A DNA stretch of 64,000 nt from CAXSBA01 sp965277105 (GTDB lineage: Bacteria > Spirochaetota > UBA12135 > COTS27 > CAXSBA01). The notes under the pieces are model-generated. The model saw nothing but the letters and a program-made list of their open reading frames with translations. It did not search any database and was not told the DNA's origin. The position numbers and the translations under genes are program-made. This document shows, one piece after another, positions 1 through 9,771 of this stretch. The stretch spans positions 1,116,001-1,180,000 of the forward strand of contig OZ255710.1 in NCBI GenBank assembly GCA_965277105.1, read 5' to 3'. How positions within the stretch are numbered: the first letter of the stretch is position 1; each line of letters begins with the position of its first letter.

Positions 1-25
1 GATTATAACCGATATCGCCTAAAAT

Positions 26-1888
26 ATGCGTTTTGTTTTTAAATTTATTTGGGAAGAAAAATTATTATTTTTCTTAAATTTATTTTTCATATTTTTAGCA
101 ACTTTTTTCCTTGTTTCTCAAATATTCGTTATTGCCAACATTGCTAGCTTTACCATTAACCTAGAAAAAGCTAGGATTATTGTAGAAAATGGGATTAATT
201 TTAAAAAGACTGATAGCTACTGGAGTGAGCTGTATTACATTTATCAAATTTATCTCAGTGAAGGTAACTTAGGAGTGGCGAATTATGTTCTTTCTTTAAA
301 GAGCTTTACGATTATTTTTTTGGTGGGAGTAATTATTTTTATTTTCGTCATTTTCTCTCAGTTAGTTTTGTTTTTCAAAGATTACGTCGCTAACTATTTT
401 GCTAAAAAAGTAGGAGCAAGAATAAGGAAACATTTTTTTGATAAAATGATTTACTTCCCAATATCGTTTTATCGGCAAAAACAAAGTGGAGACATTATAT
501 CTAGAATAACCAATGATACTGGGGCTATTGAAAATAGTTTGCAAGGTTTTTTTGAACAAGGGATTTTTGGTACTTTTTTTACAGTTGTTGGGCTTGGTAT
601 TCTTTTATATTTAAACCTACAGTTTAGCATTATTTTATTTATTTTCTTACCAATCATTGTGCTACTAATTAGTTTTATTGCCAAGTTGTTTAAAAGGATT
701 ACCATTAACATTCAGGAAAAACTCGCTTTAATTACTAATAAGTACAGTGTTACCATTTACGGCATTGATATCATTAAAATTTTTTCTAAAGAAGAATACG
801 AAAAAAATAAATTCGCAAAGGAAATCAAAGATTATTTAAGACACTCCAAAAAACAACTTTTTTTTCAAAGGATTACTCTGCCCATTAACGAAATTTTAAT
901 CGTTTTGGCGGTAATTGTCATTGTTCTCTATGGCAGTAATTTGATTTGGCAAGAGCGAATCACTATGGACGTTATGCTAACTTTTGTTTTGATTTTAATT
1001 TATGTCTCGCAGTATATTCAAAGGATTAATCAAGCACTTTTTATTACTAGGAATCAGATTAATGTTGCGAGCGAACGTTTAGTGGAAACCCTTAATCAGT
1101 ATCCTATGGAAAAAACCACCTCTTCTAGTATTACTGATAGCTTCTCTTTTAAAGGCAATACAGAATTTAAAAGAGTATACTTTGGCTATAACGATAATCA
1201 AACAATCTTGCAAGATATATCATTTAAGGTTAAACAGGGAGATTTAGTCGCTATCGTTGGAGGATCAGGACAAGGAAAAACTACTTTAATGCAACTTATC
1301 CCACTGCTATTTTATCCTACTAAAGGAGAAATACTCTACGATAAGAAAAGTCATCTAGAGATTAATTTAAAGCAACTACGAGAAAACATTGCCGTAGTTA
1401 CTCAAGAAAATATTTTATTTCCCGGTACTATTAAAGAGAATATTGAATATGCTAAAGACGAACCCCATGATTTTAACGAAGTTAAAAAAGCAGCTAAAGC
1501 AGCCATGATAGATGATTTTATTGACAGTTTAGAAGAAGGCTATGAAACGCTAATTGGAGAGAGAGGAGTGAAGTTATCGGGGGGACAACGCCAAAGGCTC
1601 TGCATTGCTAGAGCAATTTATAAAAAACCCAGACTGCTCCTTCTAGATGAAGCTACTTCTTCTTTAGACAGCCAATCCGAAGAAAAAATTCAAGTAGCTT
1701 TAAATAATAATTTTTTTGGTAAAATCACTACCTTTATTGTATCTCATCGCTTAAGCACCATTACCAAGGCCAATAAAGTATTAGTAATAGAAAACGGTAA
1801 AATCAAAGAAAGTGGAACTCACAGAAGTCTTTTAGCCAAGAAAAAAATTTACTACCGCTTATTCAAAAATCAGTTAACTAAAAATTAA
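26..1888 (+). CDS. MsbA-like ABC exporter (fused membrane and ATPase domains)
   Basis: A 620-residue half-transporter expected to work as a homodimer in the inner membrane, moving a lipid or other amphipathic substrate outward. The N-terminal ~330 residues are an ABC transmembrane domain, with an unusually long loop after the first helix (about residues 40-90). The ATPase domain follows: Walker A GGSGQGKTT at 412-420, signature LSGGQRQR at 517-524, Walker B with DEATSSLD from D541, and the H-loop histidine at 574. All catalytic elements are intact. The ATG at 26 has no clear Shine-Dalgarno sequence; a preceding gene may end at about base 22 (reading ...ITDIA-stop). It converges on rseP. Family membership is certain, but the substrate (lipid A-type lipid, glycolipid or drug) cannot be read from the sequence. 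Confidence 0.88.
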   Translation: MRFVFKFIWEEKLLFFLNLFFIFLATFFLVSQIFVIANIASFTINLEKARIIVENGINFKKTDSYWSELYYIYQIYLSEGNLGVANYVLSLKSFTIIFLVGVIIFIFVIFSQLVLFFKDYVANYFAKKVGARIRKHFFDKMIYFPISFYRQKQSGDIISRITNDTGAIENSLQGFFEQGIFGTFFTVVGLGILLYLNLQFSIILFIFLPIIVLLISFIAKLFKRITINIQEKLALITNKYSVTIYGIDIIKIFSKEEYEKNKFAKEIKDYLRHSKKQLFFQRITLPINEILIVLAVIVIVLYGSNLIWQERITMDVMLTFVLILIYVSQYIQRINQALFITRNQINVASERLVETLNQYPMEKTTSSSITDSFSFKGNTEFKRVYFGYNDNQTILQDISFKVKQGDLVAIVGGSGQGKTTLMQLIPLLFYPTKGEILYDKKSHLEINLKQLRENIAVVTQENILFPGTIKENIEYAKDEPHDFNEVKKAAKAAMIDDFIDSLEEGYETLIGERGVKLSGGQRQRLCIARAIYKKPRLLLLDEATSSLDSQSEEKIQVALNNNFFGKITTFIVSHRLSTITKANKVLVIENGKIKESGTHRSLLAKKKIYYRLFKNQLTKN

Positions 1889-1921
1889 AAAGTTATTTTA
1901 ATTTTTTTACTACTTATAAGT

Positions 1922-3721
1922 TTAGCGATTTATAATTCTAGTAATGTCGTTATAATTGACATACACCATAAGAAAAATTAATAACAAAAATCCAAATAAA
2001 TACATGGTCCGTAAAACATTTTCTGGGAGAGGTTTTCTGCGGATCATTTCATAAAGGGTGAAAACCGCATGCCCACCATCTAACCCGGGAATAGGAAGCA
2101 GGTTGAGGACCGCAATCGAAATACTAATTTTAGCGAAAAGTAAAATAAAATAAGCCCACCCTTTCACTTCATGAACTGTATAGGAAGTCTCAAAAATAGC
2201 GATAGGTCCTCCTAACACTTCTAAAGGAACGTCTTGATTAACTAGTCGTTTTAAAAAAACAATCGCCGTCTTAAACTCTTGATACATTAACGGAAAAGCT
2301 TTTACGATAGCCTCACTTAGATCATAACTAATAATTTTCCCCTTATCTTTAAAATCAAAAAGGTACCCCACTTCTTTAGTCGCCAAAGTTTCATCGCTAT
2401 AAGTAAAACTAATTTGATTGTTATCCCTTATAAGCACTACCGCATTAAGGTTGTTTTCTTTTTTTAAATTAACAATTTCATCCCCTACTCGAATACCAGG
2501 AATAATTTTCTCCATCTCATCGCTAATAGCACTCACCTTTCTAGAATTATTATTCTCTAAAGGAGAAATTCCAATAAAATAACTTTCACTACTACTATTA
2601 AAAATAGGCCTTACATTAAGTTCTACTTCTTCTCTTTGGCGGTTAACCACCAAGGGGATCACGACATTCTCTTCAACATTTTTTTTGTTATTTAAAGCAG
2701 TGATAATGTCTTCCCAACTAATAATAGCTTCGCCGTTGATTGCAGTGATAACATCCTTGTCCATCATCCCCGCTCTCTCGGCAGGAAATCCCGGGATAAC
2801 TTTTACTTGCGGGGTAAAATAAAATCCTCTTCCCTTTTGAATATCTTTATTAATAACTATTTGATTAAGCGTTTTAATATTCCCACGCCTATCTTCAAAA
2901 ATTAAACTAATTTTTTCTCCTGGATTATTAGCAATAAGATCATTCATCCCCAATAAAGTAGTCTTACTTAGATTATTTTTCTCTAAGATAATTTTTTTTA
3001 TCTCATCGTTATTGCGGACTCCTTGCTGGTATAAAAAACTATCTTTGGGGAGATTGCTAACACTAGCAATTAAATAAGGAGAAATGCCAATTTGGCGAAA
3101 TGGGACAGCCGAAGAGGGGTCGTTATTACTTTTACTTTCTTTAATGGCAATAGTTTTTTCTTGTTGATCACGAAGAACAGTAAGGCTAAGTGGCTCGGCT
3201 GTAGAAGCGAGGGCAACTTCGGTTATAATGTCTTCAAAAGAATTAATGGGAGTGTTATTAATCCTAATAATTTCATCATTAACCATTACCCCACTATTAA
3301 AAGCCGGGGAGTTAGGGATAACATTCCCCACTTTATTGCTCATAAAAGGAATGCCTAAATTGTAGGCGAAAATGATAAGGAAATAAGCCAAAACGAAATT
3401 CATTACAACTCCCGCTAAAATTATCACCATCCTTTTCCAAGTAGATTTTGCTAAATAATGGTCATTGTCAACTCGTTTTTCATAGTTTTTTTTAGTGGGA
3501 AGATCTTCTTGCCCTTTCATCCGCACAAAACCACCTAGTGGAATCATGCAAATAATGTATTCTGTTCCCTGCCGATCTTTATAAAGGGTGAAAAGACGAG
3601 GTCCGATACCAATTGAAAAAGTCAAAACCTTTACCCCAGCCCATCTTGCTGCTAAGAAATGCCCTAATTCATGTATAAAAATAATTAAAGTTAAACCTAA
3701 AATGATGTATAAAAAAGTCAT
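1922..3721 (-). CDS. rseP: RseP-type site-2 intramembrane metalloprotease with extra PDZ-like units
   Basis: Membrane zinc protease of family M50B that cleaves anti-sigma factors or other membrane proteins within the bilayer. The zinc motif HELGH is at residues 17-21 in the first membrane helix, and the C-terminal NLLPIPGLDGG motif at about 540-550 supplies the remaining metal ligand. At 599 residues it is longer than the usual ~420-450. The extra length lies between the membrane parts: clear PDZ domains at about 130-195 and 303-371, and two weaker PDZ-like stretches at about 212-290 and 382-445. A purine-rich GAGGG sits just before the ATG. It follows DUF2062 and smc on the same strand. The protease call is firm; the number of PDZ units is my reading of the sequence. 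Confidence 0.92.
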   Translation of the reverse strand: MTFLYIILGLTLIIFIHELGHFLAARWAGVKVLTFSIGIGPRLFTLYKDRQGTEYIICMIPLGGFVRMKGQEDLPTKKNYEKRVDNDHYLAKSTWKRMVIILAGVVMNFVLAYFLIIFAYNLGIPFMSNKVGNVIPNSPAFNSGVMVNDEIIRINNTPINSFEDIITEVALASTAEPLSLTVLRDQQEKTIAIKESKSNNDPSSAVPFRQIGISPYLIASVSNLPKDSFLYQQGVRNNDEIKKIILEKNNLSKTTLLGMNDLIANNPGEKISLIFEDRRGNIKTLNQIVINKDIQKGRGFYFTPQVKVIPGFPAERAGMMDKDVITAINGEAIISWEDIITALNNKKNVEENVVIPLVVNRQREEVELNVRPIFNSSSESYFIGISPLENNNSRKVSAISDEMEKIIPGIRVGDEIVNLKKENNLNAVVLIRDNNQISFTYSDETLATKEVGYLFDFKDKGKIISYDLSEAIVKAFPLMYQEFKTAIVFLKRLVNQDVPLEVLGGPIAIFETSYTVHEVKGWAYFILLFAKISISIAVLNLLPIPGLDGGHAVFTLYEMIRRKPLPENVLRTMYLFGFLLLIFLMVYVNYNDITRIINR

Positions 3722-3780
3722 GTTTCCCTCGTTATCGTTTTTCTAAAATATAAGATTTTTTTAATTAAAAAGCAATGCCT

Positions 3781-4260
3781 TTATGCCTTTCTTTTTTTTC
3801 GATAATAATCAACCAGAAATTTCACAGTAAAATAACTAATGATAGCCGCAATCAAACCAGTAACTAAGCATCCTAAAAAAAAAACCAAGTACGCACTAAC
3901 ACCTACATTTAAAAAGTCTTGCAGATTAAAATTCCTCAACAAATTTTCAATCTCTACAAAGGACAACTGCTTAGTAAAGTATCTGCCAAAAAACAAATCG
4001 CCAATATAATACGTGAAAAGATAAATGGGAATATAAGTAAAGGGATTAGTAACAAAAACAGCTATGGAGCCAATAAGTTTATTAGCTTTTAAAAAAACGC
4101 ATAAAACCAACGTTAAAACCAACTGCAGACCAATAAAGGGTAAGATAGCGTTTAAAACCCCGATGGCAAAACCAAGGGCAATGGAATGAGATGAAATTTC
4201 TCTTTTTTTAATAATTTTTTTTAAGGTTATTCTTAAAAATCTTTTGTACTTGCTAAACAT
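3781..4260 (-). CDS. DUF2062 family membrane protein
   Basis: A 159-residue protein with three or four hydrophobic segments (about 29-55, 63-85 and 120-148) between very basic ends. The NPFTYIPIY stretch near residue 72 is typical of DUF2062 proteins, which are small bacterial membrane proteins without an assigned biochemical role. Its start codon directly abuts the smc stop codon, so the two are probably translated from one message, with rseP 59 bases downstream. The link to smc is positional only. Family membership is likely; function is unknown. Confidence 0.75.
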   Translation of the reverse strand: MFSKYKRFLRITLKKIIKKREISSHSIALGFAIGVLNAILPFIGLQLVLTLVLCVFLKANKLIGSIAVFVTNPFTYIPIYLFTYYIGDLFFGRYFTKQLSFVEIENLLRNFNLQDFLNVGVSAYLVFFLGCLVTGLIAAIISYFTVKFLVDYYRKKRKA

Positions 4261-6945
4261 CTAATTTTCTAATTTTAAGGAAAACAATTTTGACACCCCA
4301 TCTTGCATACTAACCCCATACAGATAATCGATAATATTCATGGTTTTTTGGTTATGCGAAATTAAAAGGATTTGAGATTTTTGTTTCATTTCTCCTAGCA
4401 AATTAGTTAATCGCTCAATATTCTTATAATCTAAGGCAGCATCAATTTCATCCAGCAAACAAATAGGCGAAGGATTATTTAAAAACAAGGAAAACATTAC
4501 TCCGAAAGAAATTAGGCTTTTTTCTCCTCCAGAAAAAAGGGAAATTTTTTGAGGCTTTTTCCCATTAGGCTCAACCGTAATATGGATATCGCTAGTCAAA
4601 GGATTTTCTGGATTTTCCAAAGCAATACTTCCTTTGCCTTGAAAAAGTTTTTTTATTACTTTATTAAAATTAATATTAGTTTTTTTCAAAGTATCTAGAA
4701 ATACTTTTTGGGTTTTTTCTAGAAGTTTACTTGCGACTTCTTCTAGGTTAGTCATTGATTTTTCAATGTCGGTTTTTTGCTGAATTAAATCATCAGTTTC
4801 TTTTTTAATCTCTTGATACTCGGTTCTAGCTAATAAATTCACCTGCCCTAACCCCTGCATTTCTTTTTTTAAGGCATTGTTTTTTTCTTTAAGTTGCTGA
4901 ATTTTTTCTTTAGATAACAATTGCAATTTTAAATCTTCCAACGACAATTCTAATTCATAACTCAACCTATCCAGTAAACTTATTTTCTCTTTTTCATTTA
5001 TTTCACTTTCTAAATTCAATTTCTGCATTTTTATTTTAAGCAAATCGCTCTCTGCTTTAGCTTTATGGATAGTTTTAGCTAGCAGTACTTTTTTAGCGCT
5101 TCCCTTTTGATGACTTTTAGAAAATTGCTTTAATTCCGATTCGATTTTTTTTAATTCTTGTTTGATAAGATTAATAGTGCTTTTCTTTTTCGACTTTTCC
5201 TTAGTAAAAAATTCTTTTTTTTCTTGTAGGTTTTTTTTATTTTGGATAATAGTATTATGATATTTTTTTAGGTTAGTCAGCTGCTCTTTTTTAAGTGCGT
5301 TTTCATTGTTAAGGGTTTTTAGATTTTCATCTAGTTTTACCTTGTCAATTTCCAAGTTATTAATAGCTTCATTAATGCTTAAAATTTTTTCATTATTTTT
5401 TTCAGCTTCTTTTACTAGCTTGCTTAATGCTTTTTCTAAACTACTTATTTCTTCTCTTAAAAGATTGCTTTCATTTTGGATTTTATTTTTCTTAGAATAA
5501 GTTCCCGTAGTTGAAAAAAAAAAAGAGTACAGTAATTTTTCATTAGCCATAAAGTCATTAAACGCTTTTTCAAAACTACTAAAAGCAGTAGTGGCTTCCG
5601 TAAAATTTTTTTGTTGAAATTGCTCAATAAATTTTTTTTTGCTTTCTTTAAGGGCGGCAAAGTTATTTAAATAATTTTTTTCTTCTAACTTTTCTTTAAG
5701 CTCATCTATTTCAGCAATCAAAAGTTTATCAATTTCTTTTTCCGCCTCGTCCGTTTTCTCAAATTCTTTTTTAGTAGTAAGGATTTTTTTTTGAGCAGCT
5801 TCATTTTTTTTTTTAAAAAGCAAGGTGTTGTTTTCTAGACTTTTTTTATCTTCTTGAAATTGTTTTTGCTTTTTTTTTATTTTAATAAACTTTTCTTCTT
5901 GTTTTAAAATTTGCTTTTCATTGGCTAAAATAATTCGATTAATTTCTTCTTTATCTTGCAGAAATTGTTTAGCATTTTGCTCTTGATCGAAAAAGTCATT
6001 ATTCAATTGGCTTAAATTATCGTTAAGGTAGCTAATCTCGAAAGCCAGGGAGTTGATTTTTTCTTCTTTTTGAATAATCTGTTTTTCTATTTGGTTTTTT
6101 TTTTCTTCGGCACTCTCCAAAGCACTATTCATCTCTTGCAAGTTTTCTTCTTGTTTTTGAATAGCCTCTTTACTTTTGTCTAACTGAAAATTTATCTCTT
6201 TTAATCCATTTTCATTTTCTTTCATTCTCTTAGCTAAAACAAAAAAAGAATGAGAAAATAGTTTTTGATTGTTCTCTTTTATCTTTTCTTCTTTTTGGAA
6301 ATAAATTTCACTTTTTTGAGCTTGCTGTTTAAGTTGCTCTTGCTGCTTTATTTTTATTTTGAGAATGTCTTCTACCCTTGTAAGGTTGTCCTTAGTTTGC
6401 CGGATTTTTAATTCGTACTCTTTCCTTTTAAATTTATAATTGGTTAAAAAAGCACTTTCTTCAAAAAGCGCTCTCCGGTTTTCGACTTTATCAGAAAAAA
6501 GCCTGTCAATTTTTCCTTGCTCGATAATGGAGTAGTTAGAGCGGCCAATCCCGGTATTGGTTAATAACTCGGTGATGTCCTTTAATCGACAACTTTTTTG
6601 ATTAATAAAATTTTCGGTTTCTCCTGAGCGATAAACTCGCCTAAGGATAGAAATTTCTACATAATCAAGTGGGAAAACCTTATTTTGATTATCCAAGATA
6701 ATCTCCACTTCGCAAAAATTGCTTGGCTTAAAATCTTTTGAGCCATTAAAAATTAAATCATCTAATTTTTCTCCGCGAAGCTCGGATATTTTCTGCTCTC
6801 CCCATACCCACTTTAATGCGTCAATGATATTACTTTTGCCACAACCATTTGGCCCAACGATAGCCCCTAATCCAGATTGAAAATGAAAGGTGGTTTTTTC
6901 TTTAAACCCTTTAAAACCATTAAGAATTAAAGTTTTTACAAACAA
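4261..6945 (-). CDS. smc: Chromosome segregation protein SMC (short form)
   Basis: ATP-driven DNA-organising protein for chromosome compaction and segregation. The N-terminal head has Walker A GPNGCGKS at residues 31-38; the C-terminal head has FSGGEKSL at about 804-811 and Walker B with DEID at about 832-835. Between them are two long charged coiled-coil arms. At 894 residues it is much shorter than the usual ~1,150-1,200. Where the hinge should be (about 430-490) there is only ~60 residues, without the glycine-rich hinge motifs I would expect. A short SMC (P115) is also known from Borrelia. The start is TTG at 6945: the first residues MFVKTLILNGFKGF match the family N-terminus and no upstream in-frame ATG exists. 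No scpA or scpB lies in the window. Confidence 0.93.
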   Translation of the reverse strand: MFVKTLILNGFKGFKEKTTFHFQSGLGAIVGPNGCGKSNIIDALKWVWGEQKISELRGEKLDDLIFNGSKDFKPSNFCEVEIILDNQNKVFPLDYVEISILRRVYRSGETENFINQKSCRLKDITELLTNTGIGRSNYSIIEQGKIDRLFSDKVENRRALFEESAFLTNYKFKRKEYELKIRQTKDNLTRVEDILKIKIKQQEQLKQQAQKSEIYFQKEEKIKENNQKLFSHSFFVLAKRMKENENGLKEINFQLDKSKEAIQKQEENLQEMNSALESAEEKKNQIEKQIIQKEEKINSLAFEISYLNDNLSQLNNDFFDQEQNAKQFLQDKEEINRIILANEKQILKQEEKFIKIKKKQKQFQEDKKSLENNTLLFKKKNEAAQKKILTTKKEFEKTDEAEKEIDKLLIAEIDELKEKLEEKNYLNNFAALKESKKKFIEQFQQKNFTEATTAFSSFEKAFNDFMANEKLLYSFFFSTTGTYSKKNKIQNESNLLREEISSLEKALSKLVKEAEKNNEKILSINEAINNLEIDKVKLDENLKTLNNENALKKEQLTNLKKYHNTIIQNKKNLQEKKEFFTKEKSKKKSTINLIKQELKKIESELKQFSKSHQKGSAKKVLLAKTIHKAKAESDLLKIKMQKLNLESEINEKEKISLLDRLSYELELSLEDLKLQLLSKEKIQQLKEKNNALKKEMQGLGQVNLLARTEYQEIKKETDDLIQQKTDIEKSMTNLEEVASKLLEKTQKVFLDTLKKTNINFNKVIKKLFQGKGSIALENPENPLTSDIHITVEPNGKKPQKISLFSGGEKSLISFGVMFSLFLNNPSPICLLDEIDAALDYKNIERLTNLLGEMKQKSQILLISHNQKTMNIIDYLYGVSMQDGVSKLFSLKLEN

Positions 6946-6956
6946 ATTTAATATTT

Positions 6957-6962
6957 ATTATA
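6957..6962 (-). promoter_or_regulatory. Candidate -10 element for smc
   Basis: TATAAT on the minus strand, preceded by AAGG, ends 11 bases before the TTG start of smc. No good -35 is seen. If used, the message would begin only about five bases before the start codon. In sequence this AT-rich a hexamer match can be chance. Confidence 0.35.
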
Positions 6963-7072
6963 CCTTAGATTAGAAAATAAAAACTATAATATCTTAAAAA
7001 AAATTCAATGCGTGCTGGTTAAATTATTAATTTCAATAAAAAAAGATTATATCATACTATTTATAAAAATCA

Positions 7073-7100
7073 TCTTTTCTTTCTCGAAAAATAGAAAAGA
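7073..7100 (-). terminator. Possible weak terminator after the type III restriction genes
   Basis: A perfect 8-base inverted repeat (TCTTTTCT / AGAAAAGA) with a 12-base loop, in the 216-base gap between the res stop codon and smc. On the minus strand it is followed within a few bases by TTTTT. The stem is AT-rich, so any terminator would be weak. Confidence 0.3.
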
Positions 7101-7161
7101 ATATTTTATTTTTTAGAAGCCAAAAAAAGTGATTTTTTATTTTAAAAGATTATATTTTTTT

Positions 7162-9771
7162 TTATTCTAAATTTAATTCTTTAAACAAGTTTTCATTAAA
7201 TGAATTTTTATCACTTCTATTGTAAAACGGTAAACCAGTTATCTTAAACTCTTCATTATTATCAAAAAGAAGAGAGTGAGCCGTATTGTCTTGGTCTTTA
7301 ACAATTTTGGCTTTATCTTTAATTTTCTCTAAAAATTCCTGTTTCCATTGATCTTTATCTTGCAAGTGCTCGCCCTTAGGTTCAATAAAAAGCTGATAAT
7401 TACATTTGTCTCTTTTACTTAGTAAGACAAAATCTGGTTCAAATCTTCTACCTTGCTTAAAGTCATACAGAGCAAAATGACGCTCATTACGAATGAGATA
7501 TACGTCTTGATGTTTTTCCTCTATCTCATTGATTATTTTTCTAATTAAATCAATTAAACTTTTCTCTTCACTGGTACCGCAAAACTCTTCAAAAACGAAA
7601 AAACCTTCTGCTATTTTCTTTATTTCTTTTTCTTTCTCTTGAGGAATAAGCAAGGTTTTATCTTTAAAAATTTCTTTAACCGGCTTCCCGCAAAAATCTT
7701 TTGTCCCCTTATATTTGATGCTATTGTTTTCTAACTCTTTTTTAAATTCGGTTAAAAAAGCTAGTGCTATCTCAAACTTTTTTTCAAGGGATAAATCAGA
7801 AATATTACCTTTAAGATCAATAGCAAAATTTGCTAAATATTCTTGGCCTAAAAAGTCGCTCATTGATTGGAGGTTAGGGAAATACCGCTTAAGATTCTTA
7901 AAAGTAAAAATAGGGAATTGTAGCAAAGCATTTTTTATAATATTCTCACTCAAAAAACTAACAAGGTCATGAGAAGAATAATTCTTCTTATCTGTAACAG
8001 TAGTATCATCAGCTTTTTCAAATATACCAACTAAACGCCCTTTACCACTTTCAAGCTCATATTCAAAGTTACGTTTTTTTATACCAAAACTCTCAATGTC
8101 TTTAACATATTCATAGTTATTTTCTATTTTTTCATTAGTGAAAATTAACTTATTATTAAAAGCTTTATTATTTTTGTATTGCTCTTTTAAAGCAAGTTTG
8201 AATTCTATTGGCTTTTTGTCATCTTTTTCTAACAAGCCTAACTCTTGTAGAGCTTTACGAATCTCACTAATATAACTAGGTTCATCTTCACTGTGAAAAT
8301 AGAGCTCTTCTAATATTCTTAAATCGTTAGTGATGTCGTCATCTAATTTTCTCTTATACTTATCACCTTCTTTATTGCTAATTTCAAAAGGACAGTAACG
8401 CGCTCCTCGCCCAATTAATTGAGCTTCTTGAATAGTTTTTTTACCTATTTTGCCTTTATTGCTTCCCCCTGTTCCTTGCCCGGAATACAACCGCACAATG
8501 TCAAAAAGATTTAAAACATCCCAACCTTCGTTAAGTTTATCTACCGTAAAAATCCCACGAATGGGATTGTTTTTATTTTCCAAAGAGTTCAACTTCTTTT
8601 GATTTTGCTCCAACTCTTTGTCGTCATTAGTGGATAAACATTTTGTTTTATTAAAAGCGATTTTAATTTTCTCGACTAATAAAGTTAGAGAAATATTTTC
8701 GTTAGTAAAAAAGGCGAAAGCCTTTTGCAGAATTTCCGCATCATTATTACTTCGAATTTTTTCTAGTTGCTTAGTAGTAAGATTATCTAACAAATTGTAA
8801 AATAGTTCTTGATTATCGTTACTCTCTTTAATTTTTGAAGATTTAAATAACACTACAGGTTTAATATTCAACTTGTATTTAATCGCTACTTGCTCACGGT
8901 AAATGGAAATAATTAGCGCCTGCAGTATTCTCGTTTCTTTGTCAACATCACTTTTAAATATATTTATTTTTTTACTAAATTTATCTTGAATAAAGTTTAT
9001 AATGTCGTAGTTGTAAATGATTTTGTCTAAATATTTTTCTTTAACAGCAGCATTATCAATCTCCATGGTAGCACTAAACTCCAACAAAATATTATTCGGA
9101 TTCTTTTGAAATATTTCAACTACTGTATTTTCCCAGGTAGGGCCCTCCAAACCCGAAAACTTTAATTGCCTATTTTTCGTGGATACGTTAATGTGATGAG
9201 CCTCGTCAGCAATAAGGACAATTTTATTATCTTGAAAGTCATTTAAACTAAGGGAGTTTTCTTTTTCTTTATGATAGTCGTGATAAAGTTTTTGAATGGT
9301 AGTAAAACAAATGTTAATATCTTTATCGTTCGAGTAAGCAAAATTATCCACTGCTTTGATATTCACTGGCCTATAATTCATTAGAATTTTTTCATTAAAG
9401 AGGTACTTGTCTGAAGAAGGATTGGTAAAATTATCTTTGGTTTTTTCAACAATCTGCTCGCGATTGACAAAAAACAAAAAATTCCTATAGCCTTGTTGGT
9501 AAAGATACAAAATAAGCCCCGCCATAACAACTGTTTTTCCACTACCGGTAGCCATTTGATACGCTAAATGAATATTATTACTAGGTTTTCTATAAGCCTC
9601 GACATCATCAGTTTCATAATATTTATAAAATCTAGTGAATGCTTGTTTTTGATATTCTCTTAATAGCAGTCTAGGATTAAGGTTATCGTTAACAAAGGGA
9701 AGTTCAATATTATCTCTCAGCTTTCGCCAAAACTCTTTTTGGATAAGGTCAAATAAAAATTCATCACTCAC
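7162..9771 (-). CDS. res: Type III restriction enzyme, Res (helicase-nuclease) subunit
   Basis: The 869-residue Res subunit of a type III restriction-modification system; with Mod it hydrolyses ATP, communicates along DNA between two target sites, and cuts. The superfamily 2 helicase core shows ATGSGKT at 74-80, DEAH at 189-192, an EFSATM motif III, and a late helicase segment containing QLIGRGARY. A PD-(D/E)xK nuclease is visible at the C-terminus: PD at 779-780 and EPK at 797-799. All key residues are present. It overlaps the end of mod by eight bases, so it is probably translationally coupled to it. Because mod is frameshifted upstream, Res may have no working partner in this copy of the genome. 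Confidence 0.93.
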   Translation of the reverse strand: MSDEFLFDLIQKEFWRKLRDNIELPFVNDNLNPRLLLREYQKQAFTRFYKYYETDDVEAYRKPSNNIHLAYQMATGSGKTVVMAGLILYLYQQGYRNFLFFVNREQIVEKTKDNFTNPSSDKYLFNEKILMNYRPVNIKAVDNFAYSNDKDINICFTTIQKLYHDYHKEKENSLSLNDFQDNKIVLIADEAHHINVSTKNRQLKFSGLEGPTWENTVVEIFQKNPNNILLEFSATMEIDNAAVKEKYLDKIIYNYDIINFIQDKFSKKINIFKSDVDKETRILQALIISIYREQVAIKYKLNIKPVVLFKSSKIKESNDNQELFYNLLDNLTTKQLEKIRSNNDAEILQKAFAFFTNENISLTLLVEKIKIAFNKTKCLSTNDDKELEQNQKKLNSLENKNNPIRGIFTVDKLNEGWDVLNLFDIVRLYSGQGTGGSNKGKIGKKTIQEAQLIGRGARYCPFEISNKEGDKYKRKLDDDITNDLRILEELYFHSEDEPSYISEIRKALQELGLLEKDDKKPIEFKLALKEQYKNNKAFNNKLIFTNEKIENNYEYVKDIESFGIKKRNFEYELESGKGRLVGIFEKADDTTVTDKKNYSSHDLVSFLSENIIKNALLQFPIFTFKNLKRYFPNLQSMSDFLGQEYLANFAIDLKGNISDLSLEKKFEIALAFLTEFKKELENNSIKYKGTKDFCGKPVKEIFKDKTLLIPQEKEKEIKKIAEGFFVFEEFCGTSEEKSLIDLIRKIINEIEEKHQDVYLIRNERHFALYDFKQGRRFEPDFVLLSKRDKCNYQLFIEPKGEHLQDKDQWKQEFLEKIKDKAKIVKDQDNTAHSLLFDNNEEFKITGLPFYNRSDKNSFNENLFKELNLE

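Noticed and set aside
1..22. Possible 3' end of an upstream gene reading ...IITDIA-stop
   Set aside because: Only seven codons are visible and any frame could look open over this length; not enough to call a gene.
362..711. Minus-strand open frames inside the first ABC exporter
   Set aside because: They lie wholly within a well-supported gene on the other strand, have no family features and unlike composition.
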